Counted from the first letter of the stretch, positions 1-7,146 are shown. The stretch is DNA of 8,200 nucleotides from Burkholderiaceae bacterium (GCA_029864165.1 JAOTTZ010000058.1:1-8200); one strand, 5' to 3'. Notes: a model not told the origin generated them from the sequence alone. Numbers and translations: made by a program.

Positions 1-355
1 CTTTGACGCGCAGGGCGGCGAAGTTCGGGCTGCGCAACGGCGAGCGTTGCACGGTGGTGTCAACGCGCAATGTGTTATGCGGGCCGATCCACTGGCCCCA
101 ATCGACCGAACTGGCCATGGCATAAAGATCGCCTTCATGTTGGTACGCGCGCCCGGCTACCTCGATCAGCACGCGCTGCGCAAGGCGGCTCTCAAGGTTG
201 AGCAACATCACCTCGCGCACACCGCCATCGAGGGCCACGCCGCCACGCTGCGCGGCAACGCGCGCCTGTGGCAAGAGCCGCTCTACTTCGGCCGCGAGCA
301 ATGCCTCGATACCGGCGCCACACGGCAAGAACAAGGGCGCGGTAAGCGCAGCCAT
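1..355 (-). CDS. rlmL: 23S rRNA (guanine-N2)-methyltransferase RlmL, N-terminal part (runs off the left edge)
   Basis: Only the first 118 codons are present; the gene continues beyond position 1. The visible protein begins MAALTAPLFLPCGAGIEALL and matches, by recall, the N-terminal and THUMP region of RlmL/YcbY. Shared points are the F-x-PCGAGIEALLAAEVE opening, QRGGV at about residues 36-40, the LNLESRLAQRVL helix (52-63), the SVDW motif (83-86), and the RSPNFAALRVK stretch (108-118), which in E. coli is followed by KDAIVD. The family makes m2G2445 in 23S rRNA using S-adenosylmethionine; THUMP binds RNA and the catalytic Rossmann domain would lie outside the window. Whether an RlmK domain is fused cannot be seen. 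The ATG at 355 starts two bases after the rpoN stop, so the pair is probably co-transcribed; the Shine-Dalgarno is weak (AGG at 367-369). rRNA methyltransferase is secure; the exact target is inferred from the family. Confidence 0.85.
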   Translation of the reverse strand, partial: MAALTAPLFLPCGAGIEALLAAEVERLLPQARVAAQRGGVALDGGVREVMLLNLESRLAQRVLIEVAGRAYQHEGDLYAMASSVDWGQWIGPHNTLRVDTTVQRSPLRSPNFAALRVK

Positions 356-357
356 AA

Positions 358-1875
358 CTATAAAGACCTGCGTGAGCTGGCTGGGGCGATTCTCAACGCC
401 TCACGGTACTTAGCGACCGTGCGCCGCGCCACTTTGATACCCTGCTCTTCGAGCATCAGGCTCAGGGTAATGTCCGACAGCGGTTTGACGGCGTCCTCAG
501 CTGCCACCAGTTGTGCGATCAGCGCGCGCACGGCAGTGCTCGATGCGCTACCGCCGGCGTCTGTACTCAGCGACGGGCCGAAGAAATACTTCAACTCGAA
601 GGTGCCGAACAAAGTGGCCATGTATTTGGCCGTGGTCACGCGCGAGATGGTCGATTCATGCATGCCGATCTCTTCGGCGATGTCACGCATGAACAAGGGT
701 TTCATACCGATCGCACCGTGAGTCAAGAAGTTCTTTTGGCGATCGACAATGGCCTGCGCAACACGTTGGATGGTGTCGAATCGCTGCATGATGTTCCTCA
801 TAAACCAGCGAGCTTCCTGCAAGTGTGTGGCGAGCGGTGCACCGCCCACGCCCCGGTGACCGCGTACCGCCCTCGCGTAGGTATCGTTGATGCGCAACTT
901 GGGCATCACATCAGGGTTGAGCACCACTTTCCAACCGCGTCCTACCCTTTGAACGATGACGTCGGGCACGACAATGTTGCTTTCTGTCTGGGCAAAACGC
1001 CGCCCCGGCTTGGGCTCCAGCGCGACAATCAACGCTTGCGCCTGCCGCAATAGTTCGTCGTCAGCCCCGGTGACCGCCATCAGCCGCTTGCTGTCGCGGC
1101 GTGCCAGCAACTCGAGGTGCCGTTTGCAGATGAGAATGGCGATGGCCTGCGCCTCGCTGCGCGGCATGGTACGCAACTGAATCGTCAGGCACTCGCTCAA
1201 ATCGCGTGCACCTACTCCCGATGGTTCCAAACCTTGCAGCCATTTCAGCGCGCACTGGAGCCGATCGAGCAACTCATCGCGCAATTCTTCGTCATCGCCA
1301 GCCAGTCGCTGCGCAATCTCTTCGAGCGGGTCGGCCAGGTAGCCGTCTTCGTCGAGCGAATCGATCAGCGTGGTCAGCGCGCCGGCGTCCTCAGGGCTGA
1401 GCCGCAGCTCGCACAGTTGTATGCGGAGGTGGTCTTGCAGCGACTCGTACACGCTATTGCGATCTTGCGGATCGACTTCGTCGGCGTCGGTATTGCTTTG
1501 GCGCGTTGCGGGTGTTTCGGTGATGCTGTCAAAGTCTTCATGCTCGGTACCGTTTTCCCAATCTTCACGCTCGACGGTGCCGAACTCGACGTCGTCTATC
1601 CCCGGCGTGCCGTCGGCGTCGCCGTCAGCCTCGGTGCGCGTCTGCTCTGCGTCGTGATCTGTCGTCTTTTGGCGTTCGGCCGCCGCGATAACTTCGTCCC
1701 CGGCTGCGTCGGCGAGCGATTCTTCGTCCACCTCCAGAAACGGGTTCTGCTCGAGCATCTGCTCGATTTCTTGTGCCAGCTCAAGCGTGGACAACTGCAA
1801 AAGTCGAATCGACTGCTGCAACTGCGGCGTCAGCGCCAAATGCTGCGACAGGCGTAACTGCAGCGTCGGTTTCAT
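358..1875 (-). CDS. rpoN: RNA polymerase sigma-54 factor RpoN
   Basis: A complete 505-residue sigma-54, close to the family length (about 480-500). It directs RNA polymerase to -24/-12 promoters and needs AAA+ enhancer-binding activators. Region I (residues 1-48) is the Gln/Leu-rich activator-contact segment (LRLSQHLALTPQLQQSIRLL). Region II (about 50-140) is very acidic and variable. The core-binding domain covers about 140-300. The helix-turn-helix is near IAEEIGMHESTISRVTT (399-415), followed by FELKYFF. The RpoN box ARRTVAKYRE is intact at 483-492. I chose the ATG at 1875 because MKPTLQLRLSQ is the usual family start and GGGG lies about nine bases upstream. The frame stays open to a TTG at 2016, but those 47 extra residues resemble no sigma-54. 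lptB lies upstream across a 163-nt gap; rlmL follows two bases downstream. Confidence 0.97.
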   Translation of the reverse strand: MKPTLQLRLSQHLALTPQLQQSIRLLQLSTLELAQEIEQMLEQNPFLEVDEESLADAAGDEVIAAAERQKTTDHDAEQTRTEADGDADGTPGIDDVEFGTVEREDWENGTEHEDFDSITETPATRQSNTDADEVDPQDRNSVYESLQDHLRIQLCELRLSPEDAGALTTLIDSLDEDGYLADPLEEIAQRLAGDDEELRDELLDRLQCALKWLQGLEPSGVGARDLSECLTIQLRTMPRSEAQAIAILICKRHLELLARRDSKRLMAVTGADDELLRQAQALIVALEPKPGRRFAQTESNIVVPDVIVQRVGRGWKVVLNPDVMPKLRINDTYARAVRGHRGVGGAPLATHLQEARWFMRNIMQRFDTIQRVAQAIVDRQKNFLTHGAIGMKPLFMRDIAEEIGMHESTISRVTTAKYMATLFGTFELKYFFGPSLSTDAGGSASSTAVRALIAQLVAAEDAVKPLSDITLSLMLEEQGIKVARRTVAKYREALRIAPASSRRSL

Positions 1876-2038
1876 TTGCAGAACCCCAGTCTGCACGAAG
1901 ATGTCCCGTGCCCCGGCACTTGGGGTTGCGGCAGCAAACCGTGCTTGCCCCGCGGTTTGCATTGCGCGAGAGGGCACCCTGGGCTGCGGCTGGCCCCTAG
2001 GAGCCTGTCGTCGCAATGCAGGGCCTGCTTATCCATGG
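1876..2038 (-). promoter_or_regulatory. lptB-rpoN intergenic leader with inverted repeats
   Basis: This 163-nt spacer separates two same-strand genes that are usually closer together. It holds a perfect 8-bp inverted repeat, GCAAACCG at 1934-1941 and CGGTTTGC at 1953-1960, with an 11-nt loop. A second pair, GCATTGCG at 1959-1966 and CGCAATGC at 2012-2019, overlaps the first by two bases, so the two helices compete slightly. Inside the second loop is an imperfect palindrome, GGCCCCTAGGAGCC (1992-2005). No T-run follows either hairpin, so a classical intrinsic terminator is not supported. An mRNA-stability element, an attenuating structure or an internal rpoN promoter region are all possible. 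The repeats are seen directly; any function is inference. Confidence 0.4.
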
Positions 2039-2815
2039 CTACATGCGGAAGTGTTCGCCGAGATAGACCTTGCGCACATCGGCGTTCTCGACGATCTCAG
2101 CCGGAGTGCCTTCGGCCAGCACGCGCCCCTCGCTGATGATGAATGCGCGGTCGCAAATACCCAGTGTTTCGCGCACGTTATGGTCGGTGATCAACACACC
2201 GATGCCTCGGCTCTTCAAAAAACCGATGATGCGCTGGATCTCGATCACCGCAATGGGGTCTACCCCCGCAAACGGCTCGTCGAGCAAAATGAAGCGAGGT
2301 TGTGTGGCCAACGCGCGTGCAATCTCCGTGCGCCGGCGCTCACCGCCCGACAGTGCCGGCGCTGGGCTGGCACGCAGCTTGTCCAGCCCCAGGTCGCGCA
2401 ACAGTGTGTTCAGCAGTTCTTCAACGCGCGCGGGTTCGAGCCATTTACCGCGGTAGTCTTGTTGCAGCTCCAGCACCGCGCGAACGTTTTCTTCCACGGT
2501 GAGCTTGCGAAAAATAGATGCTTCTTGTGGCAGGTAAGACAGGCCCAGGCGCGAACGCTGATGAACAGCCAAGCGCTCGATGCGCTGCCCCGCAATGCTG
2601 ATCTGGCCGGCGTCGACGCGGACCAAGCCAACGATCATGTAAAAGCACGTGGTCTTGCCGGCGCCGTTGGGTCCGAGCAGACCCACCACTTCGCCACCGC
2701 GCACAGACAGCGTTACGTCGGTGACAACTTGGCGCCCCGAGTAACTCTTTTGCAGCCCAACAGCCTCCAACCGGCCGCCCGCTGCCGGGCTGGGCACGGC
2801 GGCATCACCGCTCAA
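2039..2815 (-). CDS. lptB: LPS export ABC transporter ATPase LptB
   Basis: LptB is the cytoplasmic ATPase of the LptB2FGC complex, which extracts lipopolysaccharide from the inner membrane and pushes it along the Lpt bridge. The 258-residue protein has every ABC motif: Walker A GPNGAGKT (48-55), Q-loop Gln97 in LPQEAS, signature LSGGE (155-159), Walker B FILLDEP (175-181) and H-loop His212 in ITDHNVRET. The C-terminus YLGEHFRM resembles E. coli YLGEDFRL. The start is an unusual TTG at 2815. It is favoured because GGAGA stands seven bases upstream and TTG overlaps the lptA stop as TTGA, the geometry of translational coupling. An in-frame GTG at 2797 is the main alternative. The gene follows lptA directly and precedes rpoN, a classical proteobacterial arrangement. 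Confidence 0.97.
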   Translation of the reverse strand: MSGDAAVPSPAAGGRLEAVGLQKSYSGRQVVTDVTLSVRGGEVVGLLGPNGAGKTTCFYMIVGLVRVDAGQISIAGQRIERLAVHQRSRLGLSYLPQEASIFRKLTVEENVRAVLELQQDYRGKWLEPARVEELLNTLLRDLGLDKLRASPAPALSGGERRRTEIARALATQPRFILLDEPFAGVDPIAVIEIQRIIGFLKSRGIGVLITDHNVRETLGICDRAFIISEGRVLAEGTPAEIVENADVRKVYLGEHFRM

Positions 2816-3486
2816 GGTTTGTCTCCGGGCGAAGTGGCGTTGACCGCTTTGCTGGGGTTGTTTACCGCCGCCGGCGGTGACGTTGCCGTCGCTGACGCAG
2901 CGCGGCGCGTCGCTATCGTTGCCCGCACCCGCCCCGCGGGCTTGCCTGGCAAAGCACCCGAGGCAGCACCCGACGCGCCACCGACAACAGTGAGCATAGA
3001 AGCAGCGTGGTCATAGGTAATCACGCTGCCTGCGGTTTCGTCGGCGAGAGCCCCGCCACGGTAGCGGCGAATAACGGCACGGTTGACGAGGCGGATGGTG
3101 TCGGCCTTGCCGTCGTACTCGATCCGCTCGGCGCGGCCCTCGATGTACTCGTCGTCGCCTTCGCGCTGCTGCCGATAGCTCACCAACTGGCCCGGTTCGC
3201 CGGTCGCAACCCCGATTTGATAACCCTCGGGACTTTGCTGCAGCTCGACCCGCGTGGCACGCAACACCATGGTGCCCTTGGTTACGACTACATTGCCCGC
3301 AAAAACGCCGACCTGCTTCACATCGTCGTAGCGGCCGCTGTCGGCCTCGACTTTGAGCGGCTGGTCGCGATCGGCATTCTCAGCGTGCAAGGACGACGCC
3401 AACACAGCGCAAACAAGCGCCACCGCAACACCATGCCGTATTGAGCATGGCCGCTGCAAGTGAGTGACGCTGGTGGAAATACTCAT
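2812..3486 (-). CDS. lptA: LPS transport periplasmic protein LptA
   Basis: LptA forms the periplasmic beta-jellyroll bridge that carries LPS from LptC to LptD. From the ATG at 3486 the protein has 224 residues. It opens with a signal peptide: basic start, hydrophobic core HGVAVALVCAVLASSL (18-33), and a likely LHA|EN cut after residue 35. The OstA/LptA domain follows (about 42-165), starting DQPLKVEADSGRYD and VFAGNVVVTKGTM. Residues 166-224 are a low-complexity Ala/Ser/Pro/Thr/Gly tail, common in betaproteobacterial LptA and probably disordered. An in-frame ATG at 3519 would add 11 residues before the same signal; neither start has a strong Shine-Dalgarno, and 3486 gives the more usual signal length. 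The stop overlaps the lptB start. A TAGAAT hexamer (minus strand, 3523-3518) could be a -10 box, but no good -35 goes with it. Confidence 0.93.
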   Translation of the reverse strand: MSISTSVTHLQRPCSIRHGVAVALVCAVLASSLHAENADRDQPLKVEADSGRYDDVKQVGVFAGNVVVTKGTMVLRATRVELQQSPEGYQIGVATGEPGQLVSYRQQREGDDEYIEGRAERIEYDGKADTIRLVNRAVIRRYRGGALADETAGSVITYDHAASMLTVVGGASGAASGALPGKPAGRVRATIATRRAASATATSPPAAVNNPSKAVNATSPGDKP

Positions 3487-3519
3487 ACGGGCGCATACGG
3501 CATGAAACTTGCTTGTCAT

Positions 3520-3702
3520 TCTAGCGATGGGTCGCGACAGCCCAGGGTGATTTTGTGTGCGGTTTGGCGCGCTAAGCCGGGTTGGCGTGACCAATAACTG
3601 GTGGCGTACGCCGGCTTGTAAGTGGGCGCCAACCACAGGTGGCAAGCTGCGGCGTTACCCGACTCCAAGCGAACGGAGCGCGGGCCTGAGTCCGACAGGC
3701 GC
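3520..3702. promoter_or_regulatory. Gap between ldcA and lptA with nested, competing inverted repeats
   Basis: No gene is supported here. Three inverted repeats cluster together: AAGCCGG at 3574-3580 with CCGGCTT at 3611-3617; GGTTGGCG at 3580-3587 with CGCCAACC at 3627-3634; and the perfect palindrome GGCGTACGCC at 3603-3612, which sits at the centre of the second pair. The first pair cannot form together with the other two. Just after the ldcA stop there is also a bulged hairpin (about 3679-3705) without a T-run. The layout would suit a folded leader, a processing site or a weak terminator before an lptA promoter. Only the repeats are seen; the role is inferred. Confidence 0.4.
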
Positions 3703-4617
3703 TTAGGACCACCCGCCCAGCAGCACATCGCGGCCTTGCACGGCCAAGCTCACTTTGGCCCCCACTGGTAAACATACTTTGGTCGGCACGTGGCCGAAGG
3801 GCAAGCCGGTGAGTATGGGCGTACGGGTCAAGCTGCGCAGGTAGGCGACAGCCGTTTTGAGCGTGTATCCCCGGTCCAGCGGCGATTTGCGGTAGTCGCT
3901 GAATGCTCCCAGCAGCACCGCCTTTTGTGCGTCCAGCACACCCGCAAGGTGTAATTGCAGCAGGTTGCGCTCGATGCGATAAGGGTGCTCGTTCACGTCT
4001 TCAAGAAACAGCACGCCGGCCTTCGTGGTCTTGGAAGCCGGCCAGTGCCTTGTACCCAGCAGCGAGCAGAGCATCGACAAGTTGCCGCCCCACAGCGTGC
4101 CGCGCACCTCCAAGCCGTCGTGTCCCGGCTCGGTTTTGAAGCCGACGGCTCTGAGTTTGCCGCTCATCGCCTCCACAAAGCAGTCTCGCGTCACTTCGTC
4201 GACGCCGCCTTGCGCCGCGGCACGTCCAAAGTCATCGCAGGCCAGCGGCCCCGCCCAACTCGCTGTGTTCTGGTGCGCCAGCATGCCGACTTGCAGCACC
4301 GTCATGTCGCTGTAGCCGACCCAGCGTGTACCTTGCGCCACGCTGCGCGCGAGCAGCTTCCAGTCGATGCCGTCGAGCAGGCGCGTGAGGCCGTAGCCCC
4401 CACGCGTGGCCATCACGACGCTGGGGGCTTGCCGCGCAACACGGTGCAAGGCGGCAAGCCGCGTCGCGTCGTCACCAGCAAAGCGCTGGTGCTTGCTGAG
4501 CGCGGATTCGTCAACACTGACATCAAACCCCAACGCTGCCAGACGTTTGCTCGCCAAACGCAAGGCAACCGCGTTGCGCAACACGCCAGCGGGGGAAAAA
4601 ATCGTCAAACTGGCCAT
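3703..4617 (-). CDS. ldcA: Muramoyltetrapeptide LD-carboxypeptidase (peptidase family S66)
   Basis: This cytoplasmic serine peptidase removes the terminal D-Ala from recycled murein tetrapeptides, making tripeptides for reuse by Mpl. The protein has 304 residues, the normal family size, and starts MASLTIFSPAGVL at the ATG at 4617. S66 landmarks are in order: TRGGYG (71-76); GYSDMT with nucleophile Ser103; GGNLSML (177-183); LFLEDVNE with Glu206; and LPFGHVPTK with His276. Together these give the Ser-Glu-His triad. No signal peptide is present, as expected for the recycling enzyme. The gene begins seven bases after the tadA stop, so the two are probably co-transcribed. An upstream in-frame extension of 50 residues overlaps tadA and shows no family similarity. 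MccF-like immunity proteins share the fold, but length and wording favour LdcA. Confidence 0.93.
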   Translation of the reverse strand: MASLTIFSPAGVLRNAVALRLASKRLAALGFDVSVDESALSKHQRFAGDDATRLAALHRVARQAPSVVMATRGGYGLTRLLDGIDWKLLARSVAQGTRWVGYSDMTVLQVGMLAHQNTASWAGPLACDDFGRAAAQGGVDEVTRDCFVEAMSGKLRAVGFKTEPGHDGLEVRGTLWGGNLSMLCSLLGTRHWPASKTTKAGVLFLEDVNEHPYRIERNLLQLHLAGVLDAQKAVLLGAFSDYRKSPLDRGYTLKTAVAYLRSLTRTPILTGLPFGHVPTKVCLPVGAKVSLAVQGRDVLLGGWS

Positions 4618-4624
4618 CGAAGGT

Positions 4625-5427
<803 letters not shown>

Positions 5428-5705
5428 CACATCACTCCTTCGCCCCGCACCGCATTGGGCAAGCTCTTCAGCACAAGGGCACAAAAGGCGGGGGCGGTAT
5501 TGACAAGCCGTTGATTGTTCCACGCTTACCGGTCATCCCAAGCCAAGCATGCGCGCGCCATGACGCGCCCGCGTGCGTTCGCCGCGAATTTTTCCGCAGG
5601 CTGACCTCGCGTAGCGTCATTCGCAGCGCCGGCCGACGAGCGAAGCGTTGTTGAAACACAGCTTAGACTGCACGCTAGAGTTGCTTCGCTTGCACGAAAT
5701 GCCCA
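5428..5705. promoter_or_regulatory. Divergent intergenic spacer
   Basis: This 278-nt stretch lies between two divergently oriented genes, so it should hold a promoter for each. Direct signals are the AAGGAG ribosome site of the 80-residue gene (5435-5440, minus strand), a perfect TTGACA at 5500-5505 on the plus strand without a convincing -10 at 17-18 bases, and TTGAAA at 5651-5656 with TAGAGT at 5676-5681 at a long 19-base spacing ahead of the amidotransferase. A GCGCG/CGCGC hairpin lies around 5551-5566. No terminator or operator is clear. Confidence 0.3.
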
Positions 5706-6422
5706 ATGCGCGTCCACGTACTCCAGCACGCACCGTTTGAGGGCCTGGGCTGCATCGCGACTTGGCTGCACGGGCGCAACGCATCGGTAAGCTACACGCG
5801 GTTCTTCGAGTCGACTCCTCGCTTACCCGCGCTGGATGCGTTTGATTTCCTCATCGCCTTGGGCGGGCCGATGAGCGTCAATGGCGAAGACGAGCTGCCT
5901 TGGCTGCGAGACGAGAAGCGCTTTGTCGCTGCAGCAGTGCGGGCGGACAAAGCCGTCTTGGGAATCTGTCTTGGGGCACAACTGATTGCCAATGCCTTGG
6001 GCGCACGGGTTTATCCGGAAGCTGAAAAAGAAATCGGATGGTTCCCGGTTCATGCTGAACCGCGCGTCCCCGGCGCGTTTGCCCTGCCTAGCAAGGTGGA
6101 AGTTTTTCACTGGCATGGGGAGACATTCGACCTCCCCGCAAACGCGATCCATTTAGCAAGCAGCGCTGCCTGTCGTCATCAGGCGTTTCAGGTCGGCGCG
6201 CGAGTGCTGGGGCTTCAGTTCCACCTCGAAACAACGTCGGAGAGTGCGAACGCCATCATTGCGAACTGCGCTCACGAACTCGTGGCGGGGCGTTTCGTCC
6301 AAACCGCGGACCAGTTTCGCGCCGTGCCTGCGGCGGCGTATCAGGGCATCAACGCCCTCATGGGCGAAGTGCTTGAGTATCTGGCGCGCGGTGGAGGCAC
6401 TATCCGAGCAGCCCCTTCATGA
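5706..6422 (+). CDS. Stand-alone class I glutamine amidotransferase (GuaA-GATase-like)
   Basis: A 238-residue protein with a complete triad-type class I amidotransferase domain. LIALGGPMSVN (49-59) contributes the oxyanion region, GICLGAQ (86-92) carries nucleophile Cys88, HWHGETFDLP (135-144) is typical of the GMP-synthase-like stand-alone group, and LQFHLETT (170-177) supplies His173 and Glu175. Such enzymes hydrolyse glutamine or gamma-glutamyl compounds and pass on or release ammonia. No synthetase partner is adjacent, so the acceptor is unknown; relatives include gamma-glutamyl-gamma-aminobutyrate hydrolase-like and uncharacterised proteins. The ATG at 5706 leads directly into the family start MRVHVLQHAP but has no strong Shine-Dalgarno. 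The 3' end overlaps the convergent yidB gene by 23 nt. The family call is strong; the substrate is not. Confidence 0.92.
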   Translation: MRVHVLQHAPFEGLGCIATWLHGRNASVSYTRFFESTPRLPALDAFDFLIALGGPMSVNGEDELPWLRDEKRFVAAAVRADKAVLGICLGAQLIANALGARVYPEAEKEIGWFPVHAEPRVPGAFALPSKVEVFHWHGETFDLPANAIHLASSAACRHQAFQVGARVLGLQFHLETTSESANAIIANCAHELVAGRFVQTADQFRAVPAAAYQGINALMGEVLEYLARGGGTIRAAPS

Positions 6423-6798
6423 CACCGCCAAGGCCTTGTTGCAGCGAACTTGCCTCCGGCAGACTGCCATTTGGCGTCAGCTTATCGATCACCTGCGGCA
6501 GGAGCTGCGCGAGTTGGCCCGACAGCGCGTCTGTTGACAGCCCAGCCTTCGCGGCCAGTTGTTGAATCAGCCCGGACCCGAGCACCTTGGAGACTTGATC
6601 AGCCGTGATCGGCAGGTTCTCCCCGGTGCCGACCCAGGAATCCGCAAGGTGGCCCAGTCCGCCTGCCTTGAACTTTTCCAGCAGGCCGGCCAGGCCGCCG
6701 GAGTTCGGATCATTGACGAGCGCCATGACCGTGGTCATCAGCGCGTTGCCCTCGCCCTGGCCGCCGAGGGCGCCTGCCACCGAATCAAATAATCCCAT
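6400..6798 (-). CDS. yidB: YidB/DUF937 family protein
   Basis: A 132-residue protein, the same length as E. coli YidB by recall. It starts MGLFDSVAGALGGQ and contains the family elements GLAGLLEKFKAGGLGHLADSWVG (about 44-66, a Gly/Leu-rich helical pair), the ITADQVSKVLG segment (73-83), LAAKAGLS (90-97), LAQLLPQVIDKLTPNG (106-121) and a Gly-rich end. There is no signal peptide or membrane helix, so it is probably cytoplasmic. Its molecular function is not established. The ATG at 6798 is supported by AAAGGTGG about seven bases upstream; a longer in-frame start at 6825 would bury that site. The gene is convergent with, and overlaps, the amidotransferase. Its upstream side holds an inverted-repeat element rather than an obvious promoter. 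Confidence 0.93.
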   Translation of the reverse strand: MGLFDSVAGALGGQGEGNALMTTVMALVNDPNSGGLAGLLEKFKAGGLGHLADSWVGTGENLPITADQVSKVLGSGLIQQLAAKAGLSTDALSGQLAQLLPQVIDKLTPNGSLPEASSLQQGLGGVMKGLLG

Positions 6799-6833
6799 GC
6801 TGCAACCACCTTTCAAAGTTGTCATTCAGTTCG

Positions 6834-6848
6834 CGCTATGCGGCACTT
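6834..6848. repeat. Solo third copy of the palindrome arm motif
   Basis: CGCTATGCGGCACTT here matches CGCTATGCGGTACTT, the reverse complement of the right arm of the neighbouring palindrome (about 7004-7018), at 14 of 15 bases. It has the same orientation as the left arm, CGCTATTCAGTACTT at 6884-6898. It sits between yidB and the palindrome and could be a remnant of a second element or a repeated binding site. Chance similarity is not excluded for one 15-mer. Confidence 0.45.
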
Positions 6849-6868
6849 GATGCAACGCGCGAAACCCT

Positions 6869-7031
6869 AGTGCAGTGTTGCACGCTATTCAGTACTTAAA
6901 AACCGCGCCTTTCGCCCCGTAGCGTCGTTGCAAATCCTCGCAATAGCTTTGGCTATTGCTGTGGTTTGCGCCTAGCTACAGACCCAAACGCATCGGTTTT
7001 ATAAGTACCGCATAGCGTGCAACACTACACT
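6869..7031. repeat. 163-bp imperfect palindromic element (MITE-like or large repetitive palindrome)
   Basis: Both halves of the whole stretch are inverted copies around a TTTG loop (6948-6951). The outer arms share AGTGTTGCACGCTAT (left 6874-6888; the right arm reads its complement, ending at 7026), and both continue outward as AGTG plus one variable base. Moving inward they share (T/A)AAAACCG-like runs, then GTAGC (6919-6923) against GCTAC (6975-6979), GCAAA (6930-6934) against TTTGC (6965-6969), and a perfect GCAATAGC/GCTATTGC stem at the centre (6940-6947 and 6952-6959). There is no reading frame inside and no T-run after it. The geometry fits a non-autonomous, hairpin-forming mobile repeat, or a long transcribed hairpin. 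No convincing target-site duplication was found. The palindrome is certain; its mobility is inference. Confidence 0.85.
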
Positions 7032-7053
7032 GGCCACCCTGGCACCCTACCCG

Positions 7054-7069
7054 CGAGCGCTGGCGCTCG
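7054..7069. other. Compact GC hairpin
   Basis: CGAGCGC (7054-7060) and GCGCTCG (7063-7069) form a perfect inverted repeat, giving a six- to seven-pair stem with a tiny loop. No T-run follows on either strand, so it is not called a terminator. It lies 22 bp right of the large palindrome. Confidence 0.5.
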
Positions 7070-7085
7070 GGCCGACCAGACCCCG

Positions 7086-7101
7086 CTGCGCCTGGACGCA
7101 G
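7086..7101. other. Small hairpin next to a TATTAT hexamer
   Basis: CTGCG (7086-7090) and CGCAG (7097-7101) enclose a six-base loop. It is followed at once by TATTAT (7103-7108), the only good -10-like hexamer on the plus strand here, positioned to start a transcript near 7115, just ahead of the folded RNA candidate. No matching -35 is visible. Confidence 0.3.
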
Positions 7102-7146
7102 GTATTATGCCCGCCTCGATGTCAGCACCTAGCGCGCGGCTCAGAT

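Noticed and set aside
47..721. Plus-strand open frame opposite rlmL and rpoN
   Set aside because: It lies antisense to two recognisable genes, begins with TTG and has no family resemblance; GC-rich codon bias opens such frames.
1876..2016. 47-residue N-terminal extension of RpoN from a TTG at 2016
   Set aside because: Sigma-54 proteins start at MKPTLQLRLSQ; the extension covers hairpin DNA and has no family match.
1787..3016. 409-codon plus-strand open frame opposite rpoN, lptB and lptA
   Set aside because: Long, but antisense to well-identified genes with complete motifs; its protein shows no domain.
5500..5528. Perfect TTGACA as a sigma-70 promoter
   Set aside because: At 17-18 bases downstream only CGCTTA or GCTTAC is found, and the nearest plus-strand gene starts about 180 bp later.
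6869..7031. Intrinsic terminator of yidB
   Set aside because: The element lies on the 5' side of yidB and has no T-run; no plus-strand gene ends beside it either.
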